This document shows, in pieces, positions 1-8,268 of a stretch of 64,000 nucleotides of DNA (positions are counted from its first letter, which is position 1; the number at the start of each line of letters is the position of its first letter). Origin of the DNA: UBA10649 sp963842725 (GTDB lineage Bacteria; Actinomycetota; Actinomycetes; S36-B12). The position numbers were made by a program, and so were the translations under genes. The notes below the pieces were generated by a model. It made no database searches. It was given only the letters and a program-made list of their open reading frames with translations, and had not been told where the DNA came from. The DNA is taken from NCBI GenBank assembly GCA_963842725.1, contig CAWJHN010000004.1, positions 1,488,001 to 1,552,000 of the forward strand, given 5' to 3'.

Positions 1-1180
1 GCACCGCCTCGTGGAAGGCCACTGACTCCAGGTCGAAGGAGGTGCGCTCGCCCGGCTGGCTGACGTTCGTGTAGTAGGTGCCGGGCCGGGAACCGTCCAG
101 CGCCGGAGGCATGTAGTAGGCGGGAGGAGCACCCTCCGCCTCCAGCTCGGGAATCGCCTCGAGGGCGCAGACCGCGGTCGGCAGCGTGCCGAACCAGTCG
201 GCCGACGCGGCCTCAGCGCGGCGGACCGCGGTCTCCGCGGCGTCGAGGATCTCCTGCTCGCTGGTCCAGCGCAGCGACGGATCCTCCTGCAGGTGCGCGA
301 AGATTCCCGGCACGTCAGACAAGCCGAACAGCCGCTCTCCGAGCTCTCGGAACTCCGCATGGACGCCCGCCACGAGATCCAGCCCGATGGCGTGCAACTC
401 CTCTGGCGTGCGAAGCGTCGTCGTGTGCACCTCGACCAGGCCGCGATACCGCTCGAGTCCGCCCGGCAGGTGCACGAGGCCGACCTGCACTGCATCCCGG
501 CCCGACGGCAGCACGTCAGCGACGAGGGCGTCCCGGTAGGCGCGAAAGGCCGGGTTGACGACCTCGTCGATGGCGGCGGCGACATCTGCGCGCCAGGCTT
601 CGGCGGCCGACCAGTCATCGGGAGCGGCGACGGCCAGCGGGCTGGGGTCAGCGGCCAGGAAGCGGTCGATCTGCGAGACCGCCATCTCGACGAGGTGCGC
701 GACCGGGGTGAGGCCCTTCTCGCGGCCGGCGGCGAGCCGCTCCAGGGACTGGGCCAGGTAGCGCGGGATCTCGCCCAGCCGGGCCAGGTAGTCCGCCGCC
801 TGCTGCTCGTCCGTGACGACGACCATCCTCAGGTAGGCGATGAGGATCGACGACGGCGACACGGGGAAGGCGGCCACGGTGAACTCGGGGAGCTCGGCCG
901 CTGCGGCAAGGTCGGAGTAGCGCGTCTGCGCGATGATCACTGCTCGGGTCAGCGCGTCCGGCTCGTCCAGCGCCGCCGTGTCGACCGCGAGCGCCTCGTC
1001 ACGGATGCCGCTGCGGACCGTCGCCTGCTCGCGCTCATGGGCCGCGGACAGGTCGGCCAGTGCGGCGTCGTACTCGCGGAACCCCAGGAGGCTGGCATCC
1101 AGAGGCTCGGACGCCAGAAGGAGGCGCAGCAGTCGCTCCGCCAGCGATGCGATCGTCGGGTCGGTCTGCGCTGAAGTCAT
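1..1180 (-). CDS. DUF885 family protein (3' end cut by window edge)
   Basis: About 393 codons of a DUF885 protein are visible; its C-terminus lies beyond the left edge. The family is predicted to be zinc-metallopeptidase-like, with a conserved HExxPGHH motif. Here the reading ends in HEAVP, just where that motif starts, after the conserved block YYTNVSQPGERTSFDLESVAFHE. I see no signal peptide, so a cytoplasmic protein is likely. The ATG at 1180 is chosen because TACGGT ends 7 bases upstream, the leaderless arrangement used by many genes in this window. It is divergent from the DUF2332 gene. The substrate is unknown. Confidence 0.85.
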   Translation of the reverse strand, partial: MTSAQTDPTIASLAERLLRLLLASEPLDASLLGFREYDAALADLSAAHEREQATVRSGIRDEALAVDTAALDEPDALTRAVIIAQTRYSDLAAAAELPEFTVAAFPVSPSSILIAYLRMVVVTDEQQAADYLARLGEIPRYLAQSLERLAAGREKGLTPVAHLVEMAVSQIDRFLAADPSPLAVAAPDDWSAAEAWRADVAAAIDEVVNPAFRAYRDALVADVLPSGRDAVQVGLVHLPGGLERYRGLVEVHTTTLRTPEELHAIGLDLVAGVHAEFRELGERLFGLSDVPGIFAHLQEDPSLRWTSEQEILDAAETAVRRAEAASADWFGTLPTAVCALEAIPELEAEGAPPAYYMPPALDGSRPGTYYTNVSQPGERTSFDLESVAFHEAV

Positions 1181-1193
1181 GGCGGACACCGTA
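1181..1193 (-). promoter_or_regulatory. Leaderless -10 element for the DUF885 gene
   Basis: TACGGT (1193-1188 on the minus strand) followed by 7 bases and the ATG. No ribosome site lies between. Confidence 0.5.
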
Positions 1194-1230
1194 GGGCCTG
1201 CGACGGCTCGGCGCGAGGGTCCCTCCCGGA

Positions 1231-1242
1231 TACCCTGAGGCG
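1231..1242 (+). promoter_or_regulatory. Leaderless -10 element for the DUF2332 gene
   Basis: TACCCT at 1231-1236, then 6 bases, then ATG at 1243. Confidence 0.5.
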
Positions 1243-2292
1243 ATGCATGCCGGGGATGAGACTGCGCCTGCGCAGCCCAATGACGATGACCTCGTCTCGC
1301 TGCCGTACGCGCTCGAATGGCAGCGCGAGCACGTCGAGGGACGCGGCAATCCGGTGGCCGGACTCATCCTGGAGGCCGTGCTCGACGACGTGCAGGCGGG
1401 TGGCCCGCTGGCCGGGATCCTGCCCACGATCGTTCGCTTCGGGGATCATCCGTCGCTTCGCGTGCTCGCGGCCGTGCATCGACTGGCGCTCGAGCGACGC
1501 GCGTCCGGCGTCGCCGTCCACCTGCCGACGCTGGGCGGCACGCCCCCGCACGGTGCCGACGGTGCGGCCCGCTTCCGCTCGGCTGTCGTCTCCGCCCTGA
1601 TCGAGCACCAGGGGACGCTGCGCGCCAGCCTGGACCGGATCCCGCAGACCAACGAGACCGGCAGGGCCGCCCTGCTGCGCTGCGCCCTGTCTCGACTCGA
1701 CCCCACGGTCCCGGTCCGCCTGTGCGAGGTCGGCGCGTCCGCCGGCCTCAACCTGCGCGCCGATCACCTGCCCGGACTGCCGGGCTTGGAGAGGGGTGTG
1801 CTCCCACCCGTCCGGGATCGGTTGGGGTGCGACCTGAATCCCATCGACCCGACGACCACCGAGGGGCGGGTGACCCTGTCCTCGTACGTATGGGTCGACG
1901 ACGTCGAGCGTTTCCAGCGACTGGGCCGAGCCCTCGAGGTCGCCTCCCGGGTCCCCGCCACGGTTGTCACCATGGAGGCGACGGAGTTCCTCCACGGCCT
2001 GACCTTGGAGCCGGGGTGCATGACCGTCGTGTGGCACAGCGCGTTCCTCCTCTACCTGCCCCTGGCCGCTCGGATCCGACTGCTCGAGGCGATCGACCGG
2101 CTCGGGGTGCGCGCCGCTCCCGCCAGGGGACTCGCCCACGTCGCATGGGAGTGGTCCGGCCCATCGCCGACCCGGTCTCCGGACTTCGCCCTCGAGATGC
2201 GCACCTGGACGGGAGCGGCGGACGACGGGGTGATGCACGTCGTCGCCACGGGCGACAGCCACGGCCGCCGGGCCGAGCTTGCTCACGGGTGA
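1243..2292 (+). CDS. DUF2332 domain-containing protein
   Basis: 349 residues, matching the length and sequence style of the DUF2332 family, whose function is unknown. Recognisable stretches are the N-terminal YALEWQREH region, the central CEVGASAGLNLRAD segment (a glycine-rich turn reminiscent of a SAM-binding loop, which is only an inference) and a C-terminal LAHVAWEWSG segment. No signal peptide or membrane segment. The start at 1243 is supported by TACCCT six bases upstream. It is read divergently from the DUF885 gene and in the same direction as the following cyclase gene, 35 bp away. Confidence 0.8.
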   Translation: MHAGDETAPAQPNDDDLVSLPYALEWQREHVEGRGNPVAGLILEAVLDDVQAGGPLAGILPTIVRFGDHPSLRVLAAVHRLALERRASGVAVHLPTLGGTPPHGADGAARFRSAVVSALIEHQGTLRASLDRIPQTNETGRAALLRCALSRLDPTVPVRLCEVGASAGLNLRADHLPGLPGLERGVLPPVRDRLGCDLNPIDPTTTEGRVTLSSYVWVDDVERFQRLGRALEVASRVPATVVTMEATEFLHGLTLEPGCMTVVWHSAFLLYLPLAARIRLLEAIDRLGVRAAPARGLAHVAWEWSGPSPTRSPDFALEMRTWTGAADDGVMHVVATGDSHGRRAELAHG

Positions 2293-2315
2293 ACGACCGG
2301 CAGGGGAGTCCACCG

Positions 2316-2327
2316 TAGGGTGCGGGA
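2316..2327 (+). promoter_or_regulatory. Leaderless -10 element for the cyclase gene
   Basis: TAGGGT at 2316-2321, then 6 bases, then ATG at 2328. Confidence 0.5.
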
Positions 2328-3017
2328 ATGGAGACCCCCATGGGCACGCGACGCCTGTTCGACCTGAGCCACACCATCGAGGCCGGAATGGTCACGTACC
2401 CGGGACTCCCCGCGCCGGTCATCTCCGAGTTCCTCACGCGGCCGGCCTCACGCGCGCTCTACGCCGAGGGCACCGAGTTCTCGATCGGATCGGTGTCGAT
2501 GGTCGGCAATACCGGGACCTATCTGGACAGCCCCTTCCACCGGGACGCCGATGGCGCCGATCTCTCTGAGCTGAGCCTGGAGCAGCTCTGCGGGATTCCG
2601 GCCGTCCGGATCGACCTGACCGGCCTGACGGCTCGCGGCATCGGACCGGGCGACCTGGCCGGCCGAGAGGTGGCCGGCATGGCCGTTCTCCTGCACACGG
2701 GCTGGGACCGGCACTTCGGTCGGCCGTCCTACGCCGTCGATGCCCCGTTCCTGACCGGCGCCGGCGCCCTCCTCCTGGTCGCGGGGGGTGCGGTGCTGGT
2801 CGGCATCGACTCGGTCAACATCGACGAGGTCGTGCCGGGCGGCCCTCGCCCGGCTCATACCGAACTGCTCCGGGCGGGAATCCCGGTCGTCGAGCACCTG
2901 ACCCGGCTGGGCGACGTGCCCGAGGCCGGCGCGTGGTTCACGGCGGTGCCCCCGAAGGTGGCAGGCCTGGGCACGTTCCCTGTTCGGGCGTTCGCCGAGG
3001 TGCGTCAACCGACGTGA
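2328..3017 (+). CDS. Cyclase family protein (kynurenine-formamidase-like metal hydrolase)
   Basis: 229 residues of the PF04199 cyclase fold, which includes bacterial kynurenine formamidases and isatin hydrolases. The DLSHTIEAGMVTYPG opening and the VGIDSVNIDEV segment near residue 165 are typical. The metal-binding block near residue 65 reads GTYLDSPFHRDADG. The usual first histidine (GTHxD) is a tyrosine here, while the second histidine and the aspartates are kept. This places it in a divergent subgroup, so kynurenine formamidase activity should not be assumed. It is a cytoplasmic enzyme convergent with the gluQ gene. Confidence 0.75.
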   Translation: METPMGTRRLFDLSHTIEAGMVTYPGLPAPVISEFLTRPASRALYAEGTEFSIGSVSMVGNTGTYLDSPFHRDADGADLSELSLEQLCGIPAVRIDLTGLTARGIGPGDLAGREVAGMAVLLHTGWDRHFGRPSYAVDAPFLTGAGALLLVAGGAVLVGIDSVNIDEVVPGGPRPAHTELLRAGIPVVEHLTRLGDVPEAGAWFTAVPPKVAGLGTFPVRAFAEVRQPT

Positions 3018-3043
3018 GATAGCCGACGCGCGATAGCCGACCC

Positions 3044-3829
3044 TCAGTCCGGCTCCGGAATGCCGAGGTCCGAGGCGAAGGCGCGGGCCACGGACCGCAC
3101 GGCATCGAGCGCGGCATCCGTGCACGCCATCGGTCCGGTCGTCAGGCGCGACTTGGCGAGCTTGCTGCCGTGCCCGTCCACGACCAGCGGATGGTGCAGG
3201 TACGAGGCCGAGGCGACGGACGGGCAGCCCAGGGCGGGCGCGAGAGAGCACTGCACGCCGCTGGACTCGAGCAGGTCCATTCCCCTGACGACGTGGGTCG
3301 TCCCCAGATCGTGGTCGTCGACGATCGACGCGAGGTGGTAGGACGGCAGCCCGTCGCGACGCCACACGATGACGTCCGAAGGAGTTGACGCACCTGTGCT
3401 CACCCGCGCGCGAAGTGCCGTGCGCCCGTCGACCAGGTCCAGCCCCCGGCTTGCGCAGTCCCGTACGCACCCGGGGGACTGCGCCTGCGCGAGGTCCCGG
3501 CGCGAGCACTCGCAGACATAGACCGGCAGATGCGACTCCTGGAGCACCTGCAGGCGTTCGCGGTAGTGGGCGGTGCGGTTCCGCTGCGAGTGGGACCGCT
3601 CGAAGTCGTCGACGTCGCTCGGTCCGGACTGCCACTCGATCCCGAGCCAGTCCAGTACGCGGAAGACGTCCTCGGCGTACTCGCGCCGGTACCGTGCGGC
3701 ATCCGCGTCGTCGATGCGCAGCGCGAGTCGCCCGCCGTGCGCGGCCGACAGCCAGGCGACCAGCAGGAAGTTGACCGCGTTGCCGGAGTGCAGGAAGCCG
3801 CTCGGCGTGGGCGCGAGCCGGGTGATCAC
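3044..3829 (-). CDS. gluQ: Glutamyl-queuosine tRNA(Asp) synthetase-like protein
   Basis: 261 residues, the size of GluQRS, a truncated glutamyl-tRNA synthetase core that lacks the anticodon-binding domain and attaches glutamate to queuosine in tRNA(Asp). The HIGH-like motif is HSGNA near residue 15 and the KMSKS-like motif is KLAKS near residue 225. A four-cysteine zinc site (CEC, then C and C about 15 to 20 residues on) sits near residue 110, which is typical of the family. It shares a 4-base overlap with the upstream acyltransferase gene and so is probably co-transcribed with it. Whether this organism makes queuosine cannot be judged from the window. Confidence 0.85.
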   Translation of the reverse strand: MITRLAPTPSGFLHSGNAVNFLLVAWLSAAHGGRLALRIDDADAARYRREYAEDVFRVLDWLGIEWQSGPSDVDDFERSHSQRNRTAHYRERLQVLQESHLPVYVCECSRRDLAQAQSPGCVRDCASRGLDLVDGRTALRARVSTGASTPSDVIVWRRDGLPSYHLASIVDDHDLGTTHVVRGMDLLESSGVQCSLAPALGCPSVASASYLHHPLVVDGHGSKLAKSRLTTGPMACTDAALDAVRSVARAFASDLGIPEPD

Positions 3830-4554
3830 GACCCGGTGCCCTCGGCAGACGCCTCCCGCTTCGCATCGCGCGCGTAGATGTCGACGTACTGCTGGCCACC
3901 CTGCGCCAGGAGGGCGTCGCGGACCGCGTCGGTCAGTTCCTGGGGCGACATGCTGCGTGCGTCGAGTGGCAGGGCGGGGGAGAGGCGGACCTGGACGGGC
4001 ACCCGACCGCGGCGTGCCCTGCCGTAGGAGGTGGTTATCGCATGGACGGGAACGTCGGGGTTCGACTGCAGCAGTGGCACCAGCACGCGCTTGTGCAGTC
4101 GGTGCAGCCGGGTCGGGTCGGGGGAACGGGTGCCCTCCGGATACAGGCCGAGCTTGCCGCCGTCGGCCAGCGCACGGCGCGCCATGTCCATCGCCCAGGC
4201 GGTGGACTCCTCGTCACCGCGGCGCAGCGGTATCTGCCCCATCAGGCGGAAGAAGACGGCACCGCGGCGTTCGAACACCTCGACCTTCGTGAACGCCGTG
4301 ATCCGCCACCAGTGGCTCATGACTGCGACGACCGGGTCCAGCGCGGAGATGTGGTTGCCCGCGAGGATCGCAGCTCCGGGCGCGACGTTGTCCGAGCCCT
4401 CGACGCTGACGTGCCAGCGCAATCGAAGGACGCGAAGGGCAGCGATGGTCAGCCAGTACGTGCGTGCTCGTCCCGGGCGTCCTATCCGGACTCCGGGATA
4501 GATAGCCCGACCGGCGCGCAGGGCCTCGTCATAGGTGCGGGCTGTTGGGTCCAT
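3826..4554 (-). CDS. Lysophospholipid acyltransferase family protein (PlsC-like)
   Basis: 242 residues of the PlsC/AGPAT family, which transfer an acyl chain to lysophosphatidic acid or related lipids at the inner membrane face. The HX4D catalytic motif is NHISALD near residue 67, and the substrate-binding YPEGTRSPD is near residue 142. A hydrophobic stretch around residues 33-44 may associate with the membrane. The start at 4554 has GATGAT six bases upstream, a weak leaderless -10. Its last 4 bases overlap gluQ. Several PlsC paralogues are usual in actinobacteria, so the exact lipid acceptor is open. Confidence 0.82.
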   Translation of the reverse strand: MDPTARTYDEALRAGRAIYPGVRIGRPGRARTYWLTIAALRVLRLRWHVSVEGSDNVAPGAAILAGNHISALDPVVAVMSHWWRITAFTKVEVFERRGAVFFRLMGQIPLRRGDEESTAWAMDMARRALADGGKLGLYPEGTRSPDPTRLHRLHKRVLVPLLQSNPDVPVHAITTSYGRARRGRVPVQVRLSPALPLDARSMSPQELTDAVRDALLAQGGQQYVDIYARDAKREASAEGTGS

Positions 4555-4601
4555 GGCTCAATCATCGGGGTGGGTCGACCCCCGCGCATCGTCGGCCTCG
4601 C

Positions 4602-6662
4602 TCAGGCGTGGGGCGATGCGGCAGTGGCACGTGCCGAGATCCACGCCGGCACGTCGGCGGGCTGCATCGGCCGGGACCAGAGGTAGCCCTGCGCGAGCCC
4701 GGCCCCGAGGCGCTGGAGGGTTCGAAGCTGCGCCTCGGTCTCGACACCCTCGGCGATGACCGTCATGCCGAGGGCCCGCGCCATGCCGATGATCGCCTCG
4801 ACGAGGGGCCTGGCGGAGGGATCGCCTCCGCCGAGGTCCTCGACGAAGGAGTGATCGATCTTGATCGTGCTGACCGGCAGCGACTTCAGGTAGCTGAGGG
4901 ACGAGTACCCGGTCCCGAAGTCGTCGATGGCGAGCTGCACGCCGAGCGACCGGATGCCCAGCATGGCCTCCACCATGCGGTCGACGTCGTCCATGAGGAC
5001 CGATTCGGTGATCTCGAGGCGGATGTGCGACGCGGGCAGCCCCGTCGCGGCGAGCGCAAGCGCGATCACCGAGATCAGGTCGGGGGACAGCAACTGCCGG
5101 GCGGACAGGTTCACGGCGATCCACAGGTCCTCGGCGCCGGCGACCTCCCGACGCCACTGCGCCGCCTGCGCGGTCGCCTGCTCGATCACCCACGTGCCGA
5201 GCGGGATGATCAGCCCCGTCTCCTCCGCGACCGGCACGAACCGATCGGGCGTCAGGAGCCCGAGCTGCGGATGCTCCCACCTGACGAGCGCCTCGAACCC
5301 CACGGGACTCCCGTCCCTGATGTCGACCACCGGCTGGTAGACGACCCGAAGCTCGCCCCGCTCCAATGCGGACCGCAGCCCGTTCTCGACGTCCAGGCGC
5401 GCCGCTGCCTGGTCGTGCATCGCCTCGTCGAACACCACCGCGCGATTGCGGCCCCCCGCCTTCGCGCGGTACATGGCGGCATCCGCATCCCGCAGGAGGG
5501 TCTCGGCATCGGTGCTTCCGGCCGCGATCGCGATGCCGATGCTCGCCGTCACGGTGACCGGCCTGCCCTCGAACTCGAACGGCTCGCGCAGCACGTCGGC
5601 CACGCGCTCCGCGAGGCCGTCCACGTCCTCGCCGCGGACGTCGTCGCAGACGATCACGAACTCGTCCCCGCCGAACCGCGCGAGCGTGTCGCCGGGACGC
5701 ACCACGGCGCTCAGGCGGCGGGTCAGCTCGATCAGCAGGCTGTCGCCGGCCGCGTGCCCGAGGCTGTCATTGACGACCTTGAACAGGTCGACGTCCAGGA
5801 ACAGCACCGTCACGCGACCGGTGAGCCGCACCCCGCGGGCCAGCGACTGCCCGATGCGATCGGCGAGGAGGGCGCGGTTGGGCAGCCCGGTAAGGGGGTC
5901 GTGCAGGGCCTGGTGCTCCTTCTCCCGCGACATCTGCGCGGCTCGCTGCACGGCCAGCAGCGGAAGCAGGAGCAGGGGAAGCAGGGTCCACGCATAAGGC
6001 CCGGAGACCAGGACGATCGCGATCAGCGGCGACAGCGCGAGGACTGCGGCGGCGGATGCGGTGTAGAACCAGAACTCCTCCGAGAAGGAGTCCCACCACG
6101 TCTCGTCGTCCGTGGACGCAAGCCCGGCCACCAGCCCGAGGTTGACCAGGTGGTACACCGCCCACGAGCCCACGATCCAGCCGAGATCGGAGACGGCCAG
6201 GTCGACGTGCGGCGCCAGCGGCGTCCCGACGTCGCCGAAGGCGACGATCACGAGCCACGCCGCGGTCACGCTGATCGAGTACTGCCCGACGTTGAACAGG
6301 ACCTTCCACAGCGGCTTGCGCTGAAGCACCTCGGAGAGGATGACGGCCCCCGCATACAGCAGCAGAGCGGGCGGCAGCCCCCACACGTACATCACGGCGA
6401 AGACGAACGCGAGCGAGATGGACACGGGATTGCCGTCCAGGCGCGACATGACGATGGGCCGCAACTCGCTGAGCAGCACGACGGCGACCACCATGGCCAG
6501 GGGTGCGCCCATCGCCTCGAAGTCGTCGGGGCTCAGCCCGAGCACGGCCCACGCCACCAGGCCCCACCCGACCCACGTGCAGGCCTGCCAGGTGATGGCG
6601 AACATCGTCGGGCGCGTCAGCGACGGGTGCGTCGGACGGGGGTGCGCTGATGTCTGTGCCAT
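4602..6662 (-). CDS. Membrane-anchored bifunctional GGDEF/EAL protein (c-di-GMP metabolism)
   Basis: 686 residues. The N-terminal 260 residues hold about seven or eight hydrophobic segments. They are followed by a GGDEF domain with RFGGDEF (active A-site) preceded by RPGD, an intact RxxD inhibitory site. The EAL domain has the catalytic set: EALVRW, NLSA, EITES, DDFGTGYSS, the lysine in TIKID, AEGVE and QGYLWSRP. Both synthase and phosphodiesterase activities are therefore possible. I prefer the ATG at 6662, which has GGGAGG six bases upstream, over the in-frame GTG at 6677. It lies 51 bp downstream of a second diguanylate cyclase gene and is probably co-transcribed with it. Confidence 0.9.
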   Translation of the reverse strand: MAQTSAHPRPTHPSLTRPTMFAITWQACTWVGWGLVAWAVLGLSPDDFEAMGAPLAMVVAVVLLSELRPIVMSRLDGNPVSISLAFVFAVMYVWGLPPALLLYAGAVILSEVLQRKPLWKVLFNVGQYSISVTAAWLVIVAFGDVGTPLAPHVDLAVSDLGWIVGSWAVYHLVNLGLVAGLASTDDETWWDSFSEEFWFYTASAAAVLALSPLIAIVLVSGPYAWTLLPLLLLPLLAVQRAAQMSREKEHQALHDPLTGLPNRALLADRIGQSLARGVRLTGRVTVLFLDVDLFKVVNDSLGHAAGDSLLIELTRRLSAVVRPGDTLARFGGDEFVIVCDDVRGEDVDGLAERVADVLREPFEFEGRPVTVTASIGIAIAAGSTDAETLLRDADAAMYRAKAGGRNRAVVFDEAMHDQAAARLDVENGLRSALERGELRVVYQPVVDIRDGSPVGFEALVRWEHPQLGLLTPDRFVPVAEETGLIIPLGTWVIEQATAQAAQWRREVAGAEDLWIAVNLSARQLLSPDLISVIALALAATGLPASHIRLEITESVLMDDVDRMVEAMLGIRSLGVQLAIDDFGTGYSSLSYLKSLPVSTIKIDHSFVEDLGGGDPSARPLVEAIIGMARALGMTVIAEGVETEAQLRTLQRLGAGLAQGYLWSRPMQPADVPAWISARATAASPHA

Positions 6663-6713
6663 CCGGAGCCTCCCCACGGCCGTCCCTCACGGGTAGGTAT
6701 CGGACGGCCGCCC

Positions 6714-7739
6714 TCACATCGGAGTGCTGCGCTCGACGCCGTCCGTCTCGTCCGTCTCGTCCGCCACGCTCGTCCGGTTGCGCCCGGAGTTCTTCGCGCG
6801 GTAGAGCGCGCGGTCGGCGCGGGACAGGAGCACGTCGACCGCCTCCGTGCCGTCGCGGTTGCCGGCGATCCCGGTGCTGACGGCGATGCCCGTGCTGACC
6901 GCGACGTGGGGCGAGACGGGGACGCCTGCGACGGCGACGGCGTCGAGCCGGGTGCGAATTCGCTCCACCACGCTGCGGGCCTGGTCGACGGTCGTGGCCG
7001 GCATCAGCAGCGCGAACTCGTCGCCACCGATCCGGGCCACGAGATCCACCTCTCGAATGCTCTCGGTGGACGCCCGCGCGACCGAGATGATGGCCCGGTC
7101 GCCCGCCGCGTGGCCGAGGTTGTCGTTGATCGCCTTGAGATTGTCGACGTCCATCAGGGCGATGGCCAGGGCGTTGCCGTGCCGGTTGTCGCGCCGGAGC
7201 TCCCGCGTCGCTATCTCGAGGAACGTCCTGCGGTTCGCGATGCCGGTCAGGTCGTCGGTCACGGCCTGACGATGGATGTCGTCCTCGAGACGCTTGCGCT
7301 CCGACACGTCGCGGGCGATCCCCCAGAGCTCGATGACGTCCGCGTGCGGGTTGTGCACGAACCGGGAGACGACGTCGGTCCAGACCGTCGTGCCGTCCCG
7401 GCACGGCTGCTCGACCTCCTGCCGGAAGAACTGCTCGTACGACTCGGTCCCGGCGCGCAGGCCCGCGACCTGGGCGCGCACGAAGTCGGAGAAGGAGAGT
7501 CCCTCGCGTGGAGAGGTCGGCGCCTCGGCCGGCACCGACATGACCTCGTCCGGTGTGAACCCGAGCAGGGCCTCTACGGACGGACTCACATACGAGTAGG
7601 CGAGGGTCTGCGTGTCGAGGGTCCACACGACGTCATGCATCCCCTCGGTGAGGATCCGGTAGCGGCGCTCGGTCTCGAGCAGCGCGGCCATCGCCGCCTC
7701 GTCGCGCATCGGCTGGTCGATCCCGGACATCGATGGCAT
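6714..7739 (-). CDS. PAS-GGDEF diguanylate cyclase
   Basis: 341 residues. A PAS sensor domain covers about residues 20-150 (RYRILTEGMHDVVWTLD, then SYVSPSVEALLGF). The GGDEF domain covers about 165-330, with RIGGDEF and an upstream REVD that fits the product-inhibition RxxD site. There is no membrane segment, so it is a soluble enzyme that makes c-di-GMP in response to an unknown PAS ligand. CACTAT lies 6 bases before the ATG. It is the first gene of a run of four on the minus strand: this gene, GGDEF/EAL, PlsC-like, gluQ. Confidence 0.9.
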   Translation of the reverse strand: MPSMSGIDQPMRDEAAMAALLETERRYRILTEGMHDVVWTLDTQTLAYSYVSPSVEALLGFTPDEVMSVPAEAPTSPREGLSFSDFVRAQVAGLRAGTESYEQFFRQEVEQPCRDGTTVWTDVVSRFVHNPHADVIELWGIARDVSERKRLEDDIHRQAVTDDLTGIANRRTFLEIATRELRRDNRHGNALAIALMDVDNLKAINDNLGHAAGDRAIISVARASTESIREVDLVARIGGDEFALLMPATTVDQARSVVERIRTRLDAVAVAGVPVSPHVAVSTGIAVSTGIAGNRDGTEAVDVLLSRADRALYRAKNSGRNRTSVADETDETDGVERSTPM

Positions 7740-7800
7740 GCGCCGATAGTGCGCCGCTCAACGGCCCTGATGCAAGCGCAGACACCGCCCCTGTGGACGG

Positions 7801-8226
7801 CTAGATGCAGAACTCGTTCCCCTCCGGGTCGGCCATGGTCACCCAGGAGTGCGGTCCCTGGCGACCCTCGTGCAGGACCGTGGCGCCCCGGTGGACGAGT
7901 GCTGCGCGCATCGCCTCGACGTCGGCGTCGCCGGTGCGCAGGTCGAGGTGGACCCGGTTCTTGACGGACTTGGCCTCGGGTACCAGCTGGAACAGGATGC
8001 GGGGCGCGCGGACACCATCCGGCGGATTGATGGCCGCGCCGGCTCGCCACACGAGGTGCCCGCGCCGCTCGATCGCCTCGTCCGCACGTGCGTGCCCCTC
8101 GTCGATCATCCGGCGGATGAACGCGTCGTCCTGCTCCTCCACTGCCCAGCCCAGCGTCTCGGCCCACCAGTCGGCCAGGCCGTGCGGATCCGAGGAGTCG
8201 ACCGTCACCTGCACCGTGAGCGCCAT
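7801..8226 (-). CDS. VOC family (glyoxalase-like) protein
   Basis: 141 residues with the paired beta-alpha-beta-beta-beta pattern of the vicinal-oxygen-chelate fold. Typical features are VQVTVDSSDPHGLADWWAETLGW at the start and HSWVTMADPEGNEFCI at the extreme C-terminus. Of the metal ligands I can see an N-terminal glutamine or histidine pair and the C-terminal glutamate of GNEFCI. It most resembles the Glyoxalase_6 subgroup; the reaction is unknown. It starts at 8226, with TAGCGT six bases upstream. Confidence 0.8.
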   Translation of the reverse strand: MALTVQVTVDSSDPHGLADWWAETLGWAVEEQDDAFIRRMIDEGHARADEAIERRGHLVWRAGAAINPPDGVRAPRILFQLVPEAKSVKNRVHLDLRTGDADVEAMRAALVHRGATVLHEGRQGPHSWVTMADPEGNEFCI

Positions 8227-8238
8227 GCGCCCACGCTA
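8227..8238 (-). promoter_or_regulatory. Leaderless -10 element for the VOC gene
   Basis: TAGCGT (8238-8233), 6 bases, ATG at 8226. Confidence 0.5.
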
Positions 8239-8268
8239 TTCGAGCCCCCGACCGGTCTCAAGGACTGA

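Noticed and set aside
4545..6650. A 701-codon open frame on the plus strand.
   Set aside because: It mirrors the GGDEF/EAL gene, which has full catalytic motifs on the minus strand.
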